Positions 33,594 through 43,556 of a stretch of DNA of 64,000 nt are shown here, piece by piece. Below the pieces are notes generated by a model that saw only the letters and a list, made by a program, of their open reading frames with translations, ran no database searches and was not told the DNA's origin. The translations under genes were made by a program, and so were the position numbers. This stretch comes from Neoarius graeffei (Eukaryota; Chordata; Actinopteri; Siluriformes; Ariidae), in assembly GCF_027579695.1 (NCBI RefSeq), contig NC_083575.1:66997154-67061153 (forward strand), given 5' to 3'. Every line of letters starts with the position of its first letter. Within the stretch, counting starts at the first letter, position 1.

Positions 33594-34636
33594 CAGTGGT
33601 GCTTGAAGGTTTGTGAACCCTTTAGAATTTTCTATATTTCTGCATAAATATGACCTAAAACATCATCAGATTTTCACACAAGTCCTAAAAGTAGATAAAG
33701 AGAACCCAATTAAACAAATGAGACAAAAATATTCTACTTGGTCATTTATTTATTGAGGAAAGTGATCCAATATTACATATCTGTGAGTGGCAAAAGTATG
33801 TGAACCTTTGGTTTCAGTATCTGGTGTGACCCCCTTGTGGAGCAATAACTGCAATCTTTAGCAAACTGCAGACGAGCAGCAATGTTCTTTTTGGAGAGCA
33901 GTGGCTTTCTCCTTGCAACCCTGCCATGCACACCATTGTTGTTCAGTGTTCTCCTGATGGTGGACTCATGAACATTAACATTAGCCAATGTGAAAGAGGC
34001 CTTCAGTTGCTGAGAAGTTACCCTAGGGTCCTTTGTGACCTCGCTGACTATTACACGCCTTGCTCTTGGAGTGATCTTTGTTGGTCGACCACTCCTGGGG
34101 AGGGCAACAATGGTGTTGAATTTCCTCCATTTGTACACAATCTGTCTGACTGTGGATTGGTGGAGTCCAAACTCTTTAGAGATGGTTTTGTAACCTTTTC
34201 CAGCCTGATTAGCATCAACAACGCTTTTTCTGAGATCCTCAGAAATCTCCTTTGTTTGTGCCATGATACACTTCCACAAACATGTGTTGTGAAGATCAGA
34301 CTTTGATAGATTACTGTTCTTTAAATAAAACAGGGTGCCCACTCACACCTAATTGTCATCCCATTGATTGAAAACACCTGACTCTAATTTCACCTTCAAA
34401 TTAACTGCTAATCCTAGAGGTTCACATACTTTTGCCACTCACAGATATGTAATATTGGATCATTTTCCTCAATAAATAAATGACCAAGGTTAATATTTTT
34501 GTCTCATTTGTTTAACTGGGCTCTCTTTATCTACTTTTAGGACTTAGGACTTAGGAAAATCTGATGATGTTTTAGGTCATATTTGTGCAGAAATATAGAA
34601 AATTCTAAAGGGTTCACAAACTTTCAAGCACCACTG
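33594..34636 (-). mobile_element. Non-autonomous Tc1-like element (family B), copy 2, complete
   Basis: 1043 bp with ends CAGTGGTGCTTGAAGGTT and ...CTTTCAAGCACCACTG, and TA on both sides (33592-33593, 34637-34638). Long terminal inverted repeats (about 180 bp) include AAATATGACCTAAAACATCA. It encodes only the DNA-binding half of a transposase. Confidence 0.92.
33773..34342 (-). pseudogene. Truncated Tc1 transposase (DNA-binding half), copy 2
   Basis: 189 open codons. The HTH (GYKTISKEFG...VRQIVYKWRKF) and ALPRSGRPTK linker are intact, and then comes the same deletion junction as at 17652-18221 (FAKDCSYCSTRGSHQ). The protein could bind inverted repeats but cannot cut, since no catalytic residue remains. 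Whether it is made is unknown. Confidence 0.87.
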
Positions 34637-34719
34637 TATTTACAGTATCTACTGCTCTGACATGTTAGTATTTGAAAGGACACTGGGACATTTGTTAATT
34701 ACTGCAGTTCAATTCTTAA

Positions 34720-35360
34720 AGTGCCATTCCACCATTGGATGTATTTTTTTGGCATAAAATACAATATATTTTATGACAACATGACTAGACAGAGAAATCT
34801 TTTAGCTTCAAAATGATATATCAAACATAATTTTTTGACAACGACAAGTATATTAATTTTGCGACCAAAGTCACCTACCCTTTTAATTTCCGCGCGGTAG
34901 TGAAACGTGATGTCGTCGGCAGGTTCCCCTTCTTGTGTACCACGTCACGTGTGACGTGGCACAGATTATCAGCAATGGCGGATAGAACGCGATGGTCAGC
35001 TTCGGAAAAGAAGCGAAGGAAAATAGCAAGTGATGCCCAAAGGAGACGGTCGATGGTGAATATCGGCACAGCAATCGACAAGTGGAAATCGCGTTCTATC
35101 CGCCATTGCTGATAATCTGTGCCACGTCACACGTGACGTGGTACACAAGAAGGGGAACCTGCCGATGACATCACGTTTCACTACCGCGCGGAAATTAAAA
35201 GGGTAGGTGACTTTGGTCGCAAAATTAATATACTTGTCGTTGTCAAAAAATTATGTTTGATATATCATTTTGAAGCTAAAAGATTTCTCTGTCTAGTCAT
35301 GTTGTCATAAAATATATTGTATTTTATGCCAAAGAATACATCCAATGGTGGAATGGCACT
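34720..35360. mobile_element. TTAA-flanked element with ~270-bp inverted repeats
   Basis: Ends AGTGCCATTCCACCATTGGA and its complement, with TTAA outside (34716-34719, 35361-35364). The two arms, each about 270 bp, are nearly identical in reverse and enclose about 100 bp. TTAA targets are used by piggyBac and Kolobok elements; the ends do not show the CCC of piggyBac, so the superfamily is open. The core encodes the fragment at 34975-35112. Confidence 0.85.
34975..35112 (+). pseudogene. Small basic ORF fragment in the TTAA element
   Basis: Starting at ATG 34975 the frame reads MADRTRWSASEKKRRKIASD... RRRSMVNIGTAIDKWK. The VNIGxAxxxW motif resembles N-termini of fish transposon-type proteins. 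The frame runs on into the second arm and stops at 35110. Probably a leftover of a parent element's first exon, with no known function. Confidence 0.4.
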
Positions 35361-35414
35361 TTAAGCAGAAAATGATTACAGAACAATATCCTAATGTTAC
35401 CTTTATCTTCAAAG

Positions 35415-35457
35415 GTTACACAGAAAGATGGCCACTTGGATACCGTGCAGAGTTCAG
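35415..35457 (+). CDS. prss12: Candidate bridging exon of prss12 (43 nt)
   Basis: A 43-nt open segment (VTQKDGHLDTVQSS plus one base) lies between an acceptor CTTTATCTTCAAAG and a strong donor CAG|GTATGT. It enters in phase 0 and leaves in phase 1, exactly what is needed between exon 1 (ends phase 0) and the kringle exon (starts phase 1). No similarity to neurotrypsin is recognisable, and it sits just 50 bp from a transposon, so chance is possible. Confidence 0.3.
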
Positions 35458-35673
35458 GTATGTTCCTGTTACTCCATACAACCTGCACAGAAAATCCTGA
35501 TATGGTGCTGCTTGTCACTGACAAAACGTTAAACTGAGATGGACTTTATCCAATTTTATTTTGCCAGCATGGGTATAAAGCCCCATTCAATAGGCAACAT
35601 GTTATGACTGAGACCTATGTGCTATTATGTTGTTTAAATGTGTATTGAACAATCCAAAAAGGTGATCTCTGCA

Positions 35674-36430
35674 GTTTACGATTATTTAGCACAAAAGTCT
35701 TTTAGCACAAGTTCTAAAGTCTCTTAGCACAACTCTAAGTTCTTTAGCACAAGATCCAAGAACACTTAATCTTTATTATGAATATTTACTGATCATGTTT
35801 AAAGATGTTTGATGGATTTTTTAATGAAAGTTGCCGAGATTCCGATCGAAAACGAGCGATTGTAGTTCCCCACTCCGCCATCTTGAAACTGCCATGTTTG
35901 ATGTAGCCATATGTTAGTCATCAATCCTCCCTCCAAATTATTTAACACAGCACGTACCCGGACACAGTACACCACTACAGCCAACTTCCAGGTTTGTTTT
36001 GTCTTTATTAAAGTGCTAAGCTTAAATTATATCATATTTATCATTTACAATTTGCTAATTTGATAAAGAATGAAAAGTCAAGCGAAATTTACAAGATGAT
36101 AAGAGTTTCAAGGAAGCTTTTTGTTTGTTCTTTATTTTAATTTTTTACGAAAGAAAAAAGGTCGAAAGAAAGGAAAACTATGTACAGCTATTTCAATTAT
36201 TTTATTAAGCTATTTGCATTTTAGATAATTGCTGTGACTTCTAAATGCAAGAAAGTCCCTAAGCAATCATAATAAACCCTTTCCTATATCAAGATGAGTA
36301 ATTTTTTTTTTCGATTATTGTGACCAGAGTTGTGCTAAAGAACGTAGAGTTGTGCTAAGAGACTTGAGAACTTGTGCTAAAAGATTTTGGATTTGTGCCA
36401 AAAGACTTTTGTGCTAAATAACCGGATACC
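35674..36430. mobile_element. MULE-like element with 9-bp duplication and repeated termini
   Basis: 757 bp flanked by a perfect 9-bp duplication ATCTCTGCA (35665-35673, 36431-36439), the length typical of Mutator-like elements. The terminal inverted repeats (about 100 bp) consist of near-tandem TTTAGCACAA units spaced 15-20 bp apart. No transposase is seen. Confidence 0.8.
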
Positions 36431-36439
36431 ATCTCTGCA

Positions 36440-37359
36440 ATGTCATGATGTTGCTTGCTTTGTCAAAGTCACCCAAAGCTTAAAATCACACTCGCCTTCT
36501 TGGCACTGGTATAAGACAGTGATGCAGAATACAGAGATTTCACCATGATGTTTCAGCCGAATGTTCCCTGCAGCAAAAGTAATGATAAACCCAAGCTCAG
36601 TTGTGTTAATAACAGAAACACAATAGTCAAAAGTGCTTGTAATATGACCTACATATAAAAATTACTGAGTGAAAATGGGCAATGTTACTGATAGCTTGTG
36701 ATTACATTTGTATCATATGATCTTCTCCACAAGCCTGAACAATTTCCTTGGTTCCTTCCTGCTCAATGCTGATCTCTCTTTTTTTGGTCAGTATTTCCAT
36801 CCCATTCAAGCTGAGACAGTGCAGAATTCCTCATGCATGTTTCAAGTTCGTTTCACTTTTATCAGATCGGCTTCTGCTACTTATATTGTTCTAATTTGAG
36901 TACATAAAGACTTTGTTTATTTCCTAGACAGAGAACTGCTGAATCTACTGATGTCATGTTCTTTATGAAGATCTGTTTTTGGAATTCGATACAAATTAGG
37001 ATGAGCATTTTGCCCAGACACTGCTTGAGAAGTTTGTTTCATGAAGATACATAAGCTGTGTGGAGGGTGAATTACAGCATGGACCTGGGCTATGGTAGGA
37101 TTGAACATGTGCAAGAAAAGCCTGTGGATTACTGAGATAATAAACTAGGATTGAGCCAGGCATGCAAACTATTTCCCACATAAAAACGTTATGAAAAAAT
37201 GCATGCTCCCAGTTGGTATTCAGTCTTATATTATACTCTCCTCCGACTGTTTTAACTGTTGCTTTTACAGTGCAGTGGCAGATAGATTAAAAGTATATTT
37301 ACATGCAGAGCTGAAAATAAAAAGGAAATTAATAGACAACCAAATGTTAAACATTTCAA
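36440..37359. other. prss12 intron, no feature named
   Basis: About 0.9 kb without recognised repeat or exon. Confidence 0.5.
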
Positions 37360-37980
37360 ACATTTAATAGTTATTCCACGAAATCGAGTTGTACATGAGC
37401 TGATAGCCGACGAGGTGCATAGTGCTGAGGTGGCTATAAGCCATGTACAACGAGATTGAGTGGAATAACTGTTTTATTCTATTCACATTCACTGGATTTT
37501 GAGAAATGGAGCATTTTTATTTATATTTTTTGCAAATTCGATAAATAAAAACTTTATACAGCATGGACCTGGGCTATGGTAGGATTGCTATAATAATAAT
37601 AATAATTCTGATATTATAATAATAATAAAATGACATCCGACAAAGTCATTTCCGCTTAGAATGTAAACAAACCGGCAAAATGACAGTAGCAATTTGTGAA
37701 AAATGCTATAATAATAATAATTCTTGAAAAATGAAAAAAAGACACATTCTTACCATCAAATATGTTTATTATGTATTTTGTTGCTTTTTTTGTATTTTTG
37801 GGAGGGGTTGTTTTCAAGTAGAGTTTTTATTTCATTCTCGGTTGGTTCAGCAACACACGCCACCATTTTGTTTTTCCTCTACTCACGGTATATGAGCTGA
37901 TATCCTAGTAGTAGAGTAGCCAATCAGAGCACATGATTGCTCATATCCAGTGAATGTGGATAGAATAATTCTTGTTAGTG
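37360..37980 (+). repeat. Interspersed inverted-repeat family M, copy 1
   Basis: Contains GTTATTCCACGAAATCGAGT, an internal palindromic pair (GTACATGAGCTGATAGCC ... GGCTATAAGCCATGTACAAC) and a distal ATATGAGCTGATATCCTAG with GTGAATGTGGATAGAATAA. The same family lies inverted at 58430-58818. No transposase. Confidence 0.75.
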
Positions 37981-38084
37981 CTGACTCCTATTACTGCTAT
38001 GTAGTTTCTGTGTTTTCCAAAATACCCAGCTATTGGGGTTACACAAGCCAGTATATACTTAGTACTGGTCACCAAGCCCAGATA

Positions 38085-38216
38085 GATTGCAGAGGGTTGC
38101 ATCAGGAAGGGCATCCAGTGTAATAAATAAATAAATAAATAAATAAAAACCTTTTGCTAAATCAAACAGATCTGCTATGGCGACCCCTAACAAGAGCAGC
38201 TGAAAGAAGAAGAAGA
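38085..38216 (+). repeat. SINE/LINE 3' tail with AGAAG run
   Basis: GCATCAGGAAGGGCATCCAG ... TATGGCGACCCCTAAC ... AAGAAGAAGAAG is the usual 3' end of a widespread fish retroposon; an (AAAT)n lies at 38123-38147. Confidence 0.65.
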
Positions 38217-38254
38217 CTTTCTGTGGGGGTTTTTTTCCAATAAACTATCACTGA

Positions 38255-38480
38255 ATAGCGGCATGGTGTTGTAGAGGGTAGTGGTGCTGCGTCACAGCTC
38301 CTCCGCATCTCAGGGTTCACTTATTTCCTTCTACCTCCCAAAAACATGCTAATTTAGTCCAAGGTGTGAATGAGTGTGAGCGCATGAACTGATGTCCCAT
38401 CCCAGCTGTATTTCCATCTTGTGCTCAGAGTTCGCAATCTGGATCTAGGATCCAAGTCCACTTGCAATCTCCTAGTGATG
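38255..38480 (+). repeat. Degenerate V-SINE-like repeat
   Basis: Head-like GCGGCATGGTGTTGTAGAGG and core-like CCCAAAAACATGCTAATT; strongly diverged. Confidence 0.55.
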
Positions 38481-40285
38481 GGGTGAATGCTTCTTGGTTG
38501 CACTACTCATTAGCCCAAGTTGATCTCCAAGCACTTGGAATTAACACAAGTCTTTTAATTTAGAAAGTGGGTTTAATCAAGCTCTTATGGCAGATTAGGT
38601 GGATTAGAGTCTTTCTGTGCATGCATTATATTTTTGTTTCCCCTGTTCCAAGTGAGAGCAATATGTGGCATAAACTGGTGTCTTGTGGCACATTATGATG
38701 TGCTTTCTCCATCATGCATACAGTTTTCATTGATTGAACTTAATGCTAGTCACAAGCCCGAGCTGGATGTTTTATTTAAATGGATTTAATAATTTCCCCC
38801 CAAAAAGAAACCTATATTATCATGCTGTTTCTTTTTCCGTGTTTGGTAATAATTAATGGACTATAATTATCGATACCTCCTACTGATTTTCCACTCACAG
38901 TTTGAATAGAAACTGATATTTAAAATAATGTGGAATAATCAAACCTGTGGCGCCTGACTGAAAAATTGGCAGGCAATGAAACACTATTTATCCAAGCTAA
39001 CTATCAAGCTTAAAATGTTCTGTGTTAGGTTATTAGCTCACTTAGCCCACGTCAAAGAAAGATTGGTAGGTAAGGACAGGAACAGACTCAGTATTGGATG
39101 GGTGAAAATTTAAAAGCACATGCTCAAACCTGCAACTGCTGCTCTCATATAAATCTCTAACGGCTTCATCTGTAAAATTCAGAGGGAGCAATTTCTGTCA
39201 TTTCTATAATTTTCTAACGCAAGCATACATAGCTGGGGATTCCTCCAAGAGGTTTACAGCTGGGTTTTATGAGTCAGAGAGGGGTTAGTGAATTGATCCT
39301 GCTTTGTTCTCATGTGTTCTGCTTACCTTGGCTGAGACATGGGTCTCGATTTGCTTACGTCCTTGGTGGAAAATCATCCACCTCAACCTTCGACAGTAAG
39401 GTATAATGAAACAAACTGTTTACAGAATTAATTGTGCTTCAGGTTGTTTAATCAAAGCTGCTTTGGTCCACTGGTTTTATAGCATCTCAGTTTGATATTG
39501 ATATTCAGTACTGGGTCTGTATACATGGATCTGGTCCAAGCTGAAAGTGTTGCCACTGGCGTTCATCCACACTTTATAGCGCTACAGCTACATCCACATC
39601 AAGCATTTTAAGAGCTATCCTGCTGTCAAATGGGGAGAGGTAGGACATTTTACTGGAGGTCTCTCCTTAACTGTGCTATAGAGCCTTCTTTCCACTCAGA
39701 TTTGCAGAAAAGTAATCCCAAGTGAGCAGCATGAGAACAGAGCCAGTTTCTAAAACTAATAAAAAGCAGTGATTACTCCCAGGAATGGAGCTGATAGGAC
39801 CCAAATGTTGTATTAAGTGATGTTGGGGCATACCATGCCTCAACCATGGGAATTATCATCATTACTGTATTACTAGTGGTCTGTTTCACATTAAATTTAT
39901 TAGAGGATCTTCCTGAACACAAGATTTACCTCAAGCCAAAATTTACCTGAAGGTTCAGTTGTGTTATGTGGAAGGAAAAAAAAATCCTCTGGCACAGTGT
40001 TGCAGTCATTAGTATGACTCACTATTGTGCCTCGTCCCTCAAAGTCTAGACAGAATGAGAAAAAAGGACAAACAGCAAGGAAAAAGGGAAAACTAATAAG
40101 ATCTTCTCCATCTTAGAGCACACTTATAAGATGACCTACATTTGTCATATGCACAATATTGTCAAGATTCAGATTGAACACTCAAGCAAAGTTAAGCAGA
40201 AATGTGTGACTGGATTATCTCTTGAGGTTATGAGTTTCTGTGTGCATGATCGTGCTCACTCACATGCTTGTTTTTATTCCCTCAG
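38481..40285 (+). other. prss12 intron before the kringle exon
   Basis: 1.8 kb with no recognised repeat; ends in the acceptor TTTTTATTCCCTCAG. Confidence 0.6.
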
Positions 40286-40528
40286 GCCCTCTGTCCTGTT
40301 TTGAGGGTGTCACAGTACTTGGTTATTACAATGGCTCCATGTCACAGACAGACTCAGGCTTTCCCTGTCTGAAATGGACTGAGTTCCCTGACTACATGCT
40401 GCAGTACCCAGGCAGGGGGCTTGGAGATCACAGCTACTGCAGGAACCCTGACCGTGAGTCCCAGCCCTGGTGCTTCTTCAGACAGCAGTCTGGAGCCATC
40501 GGCTGGGCTTACTGCAACTGCCACCAGG
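40286..40528 (+). CDS. prss12: prss12 (neurotrypsin) kringle exon
   Basis: 243 bp, phase 1 at both ends, 81 residues. Six cysteines and the kringle hallmarks are present: PCLKW, GDHSYCRNPD, QPWCFF and the closing CNC. Within the family the kringle of neurotrypsin sits N-terminal to SRCR domains, and the exons that follow encode exactly these, so the assignment is firm. Neurotrypsin is a secreted protease of synapses that cleaves agrin; the kringle is a non-catalytic binding module. Donor CAGG|GTGAGG. The closing residues YCNCHQG compare with human YCDCRHG (recalled). Confidence 0.93.
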
Positions 40529-40787
40529 GTGAGGCTCTTGATCTGAATGTTGTATAAAGTGTGTTTGGATTTTTCAGGAAGGCACTTGTATTAAAAACAA
40601 TGTTGAAACCATATTGCTCCTGATTATACGCTGGATTTTAGCATTGTAATAATAAAGGCTTTTGAATAACAACATTCTTCCTAAAACATGCATTTACCAT
40701 GTTCTTTGTTAGGAAACAAAGAACTAATCCATCTTCTTGAATCACTTTCCCATTTTGCCTGTGTATGAACCTTTTCCATTGTTTAGT
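40529..40787 (+). other. prss12 intron
   Basis: Nothing recognised. Confidence 0.6.
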
Positions 40788-41130
40788 TTGGCCCCAGTCT
40801 AACTTCACTCATTTGTATCAGTCTAACCTCACTTATTGCCCCAGTATAAATTTACCCATTTGATCCAGTCTAACCTCATCCATTGGCCCCAAGCCTAACT
40901 AACACCCAGTCTAATCGCACTGTTGGTCCCATTCCAACAAACATTTTTCTAGCCTGTTCTCATCAATCCAACATCAGCTATTTGCTCCAGTCTGATATTA
41001 ACTATTGACCCCTGTCTCATCTCACCTATCTATTGGCCCCAGTCTAATCAAATCCCTTGGTCCACGTTTTACGATAGTCTAAACAAATTTCTTTTTCCTT
41101 CTTGACTATAGTGTCAGTCTAAACAAGTGC
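40788..41130. repeat. Degenerate ~25-30-bp minisatellite
   Basis: About ten diverged copies of a unit like TTGGCCCCAGTCTAACCTCA, with spacing varying around 25-30 bp and the last copies reduced to CAGTCTAA. Confidence 0.75.
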
Positions 41131-41738
41131 TAATTTTCAGGCCACTCATGTCATTAGAACAGTTGGGAAAATCATAGTTGTGGTATTATTATTATCATCA
41201 AATAAATATTTCACTTTGAATCTGACAGTCAACTGTTCCATCTTGTCTCTTTTTTTACTGTATATCTATCTATCTTGCAGCTATGTTTTAATTCATCCTC
41301 TGTCTCTTTCTTGTGTTAATACATTTCGTTATCTCTGGCTTCCTTTGGGAGTCCATTAGTGGTGTACCTGTCTTTGTGTGGACTTGTCATCACCTTTCAG
41401 CCTGTGGCAGTGCTGATGTGGAGTGCTGTGGCACTGCTGATATTTACATCCTCCATGTTTGCAATTATCTCTGTCTGCTTCTGTCTAACTTTCCCTTTCA
41501 GAGTCACAACACTTTTTACAAACACAGATTTAGAGGATAAATGTGTAGGTGTGCGGCTGTCTGTGTATGTACTTGTCTTCATTTACTTGCCAAGCTTGAA
41601 ACTCACCTATTTTGTATGCTGCATGGTGTTAAACCAAAAATTAAGGTAACCTTCTATGTAATTATCATACCATAATGACAGAGTTGATTTTATGTATGCA
41701 CACTGTGTCTTCTTTTATCAAAAAAGAAACAGTACATT
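41131..41738 (+). other. prss12 intron
   Basis: Open frames here on both strands lack splice signals and look like chance. Confidence 0.5.
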
Positions 41739-41751
41739 TAAGCACTGATAT

Positions 41752-42119
41752 CTCATCTCATTATTTCTAGCCGCTTTATCCTTTTCTACAGGGTCGCAGG
41801 CAAGCTGGAGCCTATCCCAGCTGACTACGGGCGAAAGGCGGGGTACACCCTGGACAAGTCGCCAGGTCATCACAGGGCTGACACATAGACACAGACAACC
41901 ATTCACACTCACACCTACGGTCAATTTAGAGTCACCAGTTAGCCTAACCTGCATGTCTTTGGACTGTGGGGGAAACCGGAGCACCCGGAGGAAACCCACG
42001 CGGACACGGGGAGAACATGCAAACTCCACACAGAAAGGCCCTCACCGGCCACGGGGCTCGAACCTGGACCTTCTTGCTGTGAGGCGACAGGGCTAACCAC
42101 TACACCACCGTGCTGCCCC
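41752..42119 (-). repeat. V-SINE ending 39 bp before an SRCR exon
   Basis: Flanked by a perfect 13-bp duplication TAAGCACTGATAT (41739-41751, 42120-42132). Full head, core and CTCAT tail. Its insertion leaves only 39 bp of old intron before the acceptor at 42158. Confidence 0.94.
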
Positions 42120-42158
42120 TAAGCACTGATATGTTTATACTTAAACAACTCTCGGTAG

Positions 42159-42297
42159 GTGCAGCCAGGCTGATGGGAGGAGGGTCTAACAAGAGCGGCC
42201 GTCTGGAAATTTACCTGAATGGCCAGTGGGGGACAGTGTGTGACACACACCTGACTGACCGAGATGCAAGTGTCATCTGTCGACAGCTTAGCCTCGG
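42159..42297 (+). CDS. prss12: prss12 SRCR domain 1, first half
   Basis: 139 bp, phase 1 in, phase 2 out. Encodes ARLMGGGSNKSGRLEIYLNG, WGTVCD and DASVICRQL, the N-terminal half of a scavenger receptor cysteine-rich fold with two of its six cysteines. The acceptor CTCTCGGTAG has a weak pyrimidine tract. Group A SRCR domains are normally split over two exons, as here. Confidence 0.93.
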
Positions 42298-42405
42298 GTA
42301 TGAGCCATCATTTTTAGCCTTATTCATTTCTATATGTGCATGGTTATAAATGTTCTCAATAAATGACTGACAAGTTGAATAATCTGTCTGCCTGTTGCTG
42401 TACAG

Positions 42406-42584
42406 TGAAATTGGTACTGCACTCCAGCACTCCTACTTTGGCCCTGGCTCTGGACTTTTCCACTATGAGCAACTTGGCTGTCGTGGCAACGAGAACTCGG
42501 TCTTAGAGTGCCGGGGCAGGAAGTTTGTCTCCGGTGACTGTAATCATGGAAATGAAGCTGGAGTGGTGTGTGCTGCACCTGAAG
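42406..42584 (+). CDS. prss12: prss12 SRCR domain 1, second half
   Basis: 179 bp, phase 2 in, phase 1 out. Contains the other four cysteines (LGCRG, LECRG, GDCNH, VVCAA), completing a six-cysteine group A domain. Acceptor TTGCTGTACAG, donor GAAG|GTGAAA. The loop before the third of these cysteines is unlike SRCR2 and SRCR3, as in mammalian SRCR1. Confidence 0.93.
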
Positions 42585-43131
42585 GTGAAACAGTTTTCCT
42601 CATACTGATATTTCTAAAACCACATTGAGATTAAATAACACTGATCTATAAGGACAGATTTACTTTCATGGATTTAGACTTATTATTATCTCTCTTTTTG
42701 AGTTTCAGCATCCTGCTGATTGAATAAAAAATGTCTCAAATGTATCTTAACTTAATCTTAAGAGTAGAGTAATATATACAGGCCCTTTGTTTAAGGGCCT
42801 AGTAAAAAATGCCAACATACTTGCTGCCAAAGTTTAAACTGACCGTACATTGCCATGATTAGTATGACTAAAGGCAATGAATGTGATTAAAGATATATTT
42901 AGGCACTGCCTAAAAGCAGAGCTCCCGATGAATGTAAAATGTGTTCATAAATAATCGCACACTATTTAAAAAAAAAAAGCAAATTAAAAATAAGCACTAG
43001 ATAAAAACCCATCTATCTTATGAAAATAAAAAATACAAATTCATTGTCTGGTGGTCAAGTGTTTGAGATACGTTGCCTTTCACTTACAATTGGGTTCCCT
43101 GTGGTGGTACACATACTGTACGTTGCTCGTA
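42585..43131 (+). other. prss12 intron, no repeat named
   Basis: Unassigned stretch before the Tc1 at 43132. Confidence 0.5.
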
Positions 43132-43556
43132 CATTTGTGGTCAGAAGTTTGCATACAGTGACATGAATGTCCTCTTGGATATGAATGTCATGGCAATATT
43201 TGGGCTTTCAGTAATTCCTTTGAACTGTTCTTTTTCTGTGGCAGAATTATTGTACAGCATGCATCTTTAATTAAAAAAAAACACTAGAATTTGGTGCACA
43301 AGTTTTAATTTTCTTTGGGTTTTGTGAAATCAACACAGGGTCAAAATTATACATACAGGGTCAAAAATTAACATACGCTCACTTAGATTATTAATTCAGA
43401 GGTGCTGAAACTTCCAAAATGTCACTTATCTTGCCAAGGCCAAGGCCTTTTAACTTCCTGTTAGTGATCATGATTGACTACAGCTGGTGGCTTCTCTGTG
43501 CCTTCCTAAAAAAGGTTTGTTTACAGCACTCATTGGATTGACCAACACACAATACA

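Noticed and set aside
41359-41649. Hydrophobic ORF with apparent membrane segments
   Set aside because: It is T-rich intron sequence; hydrophobic translations are expected from such composition. No splice or start context supports it.
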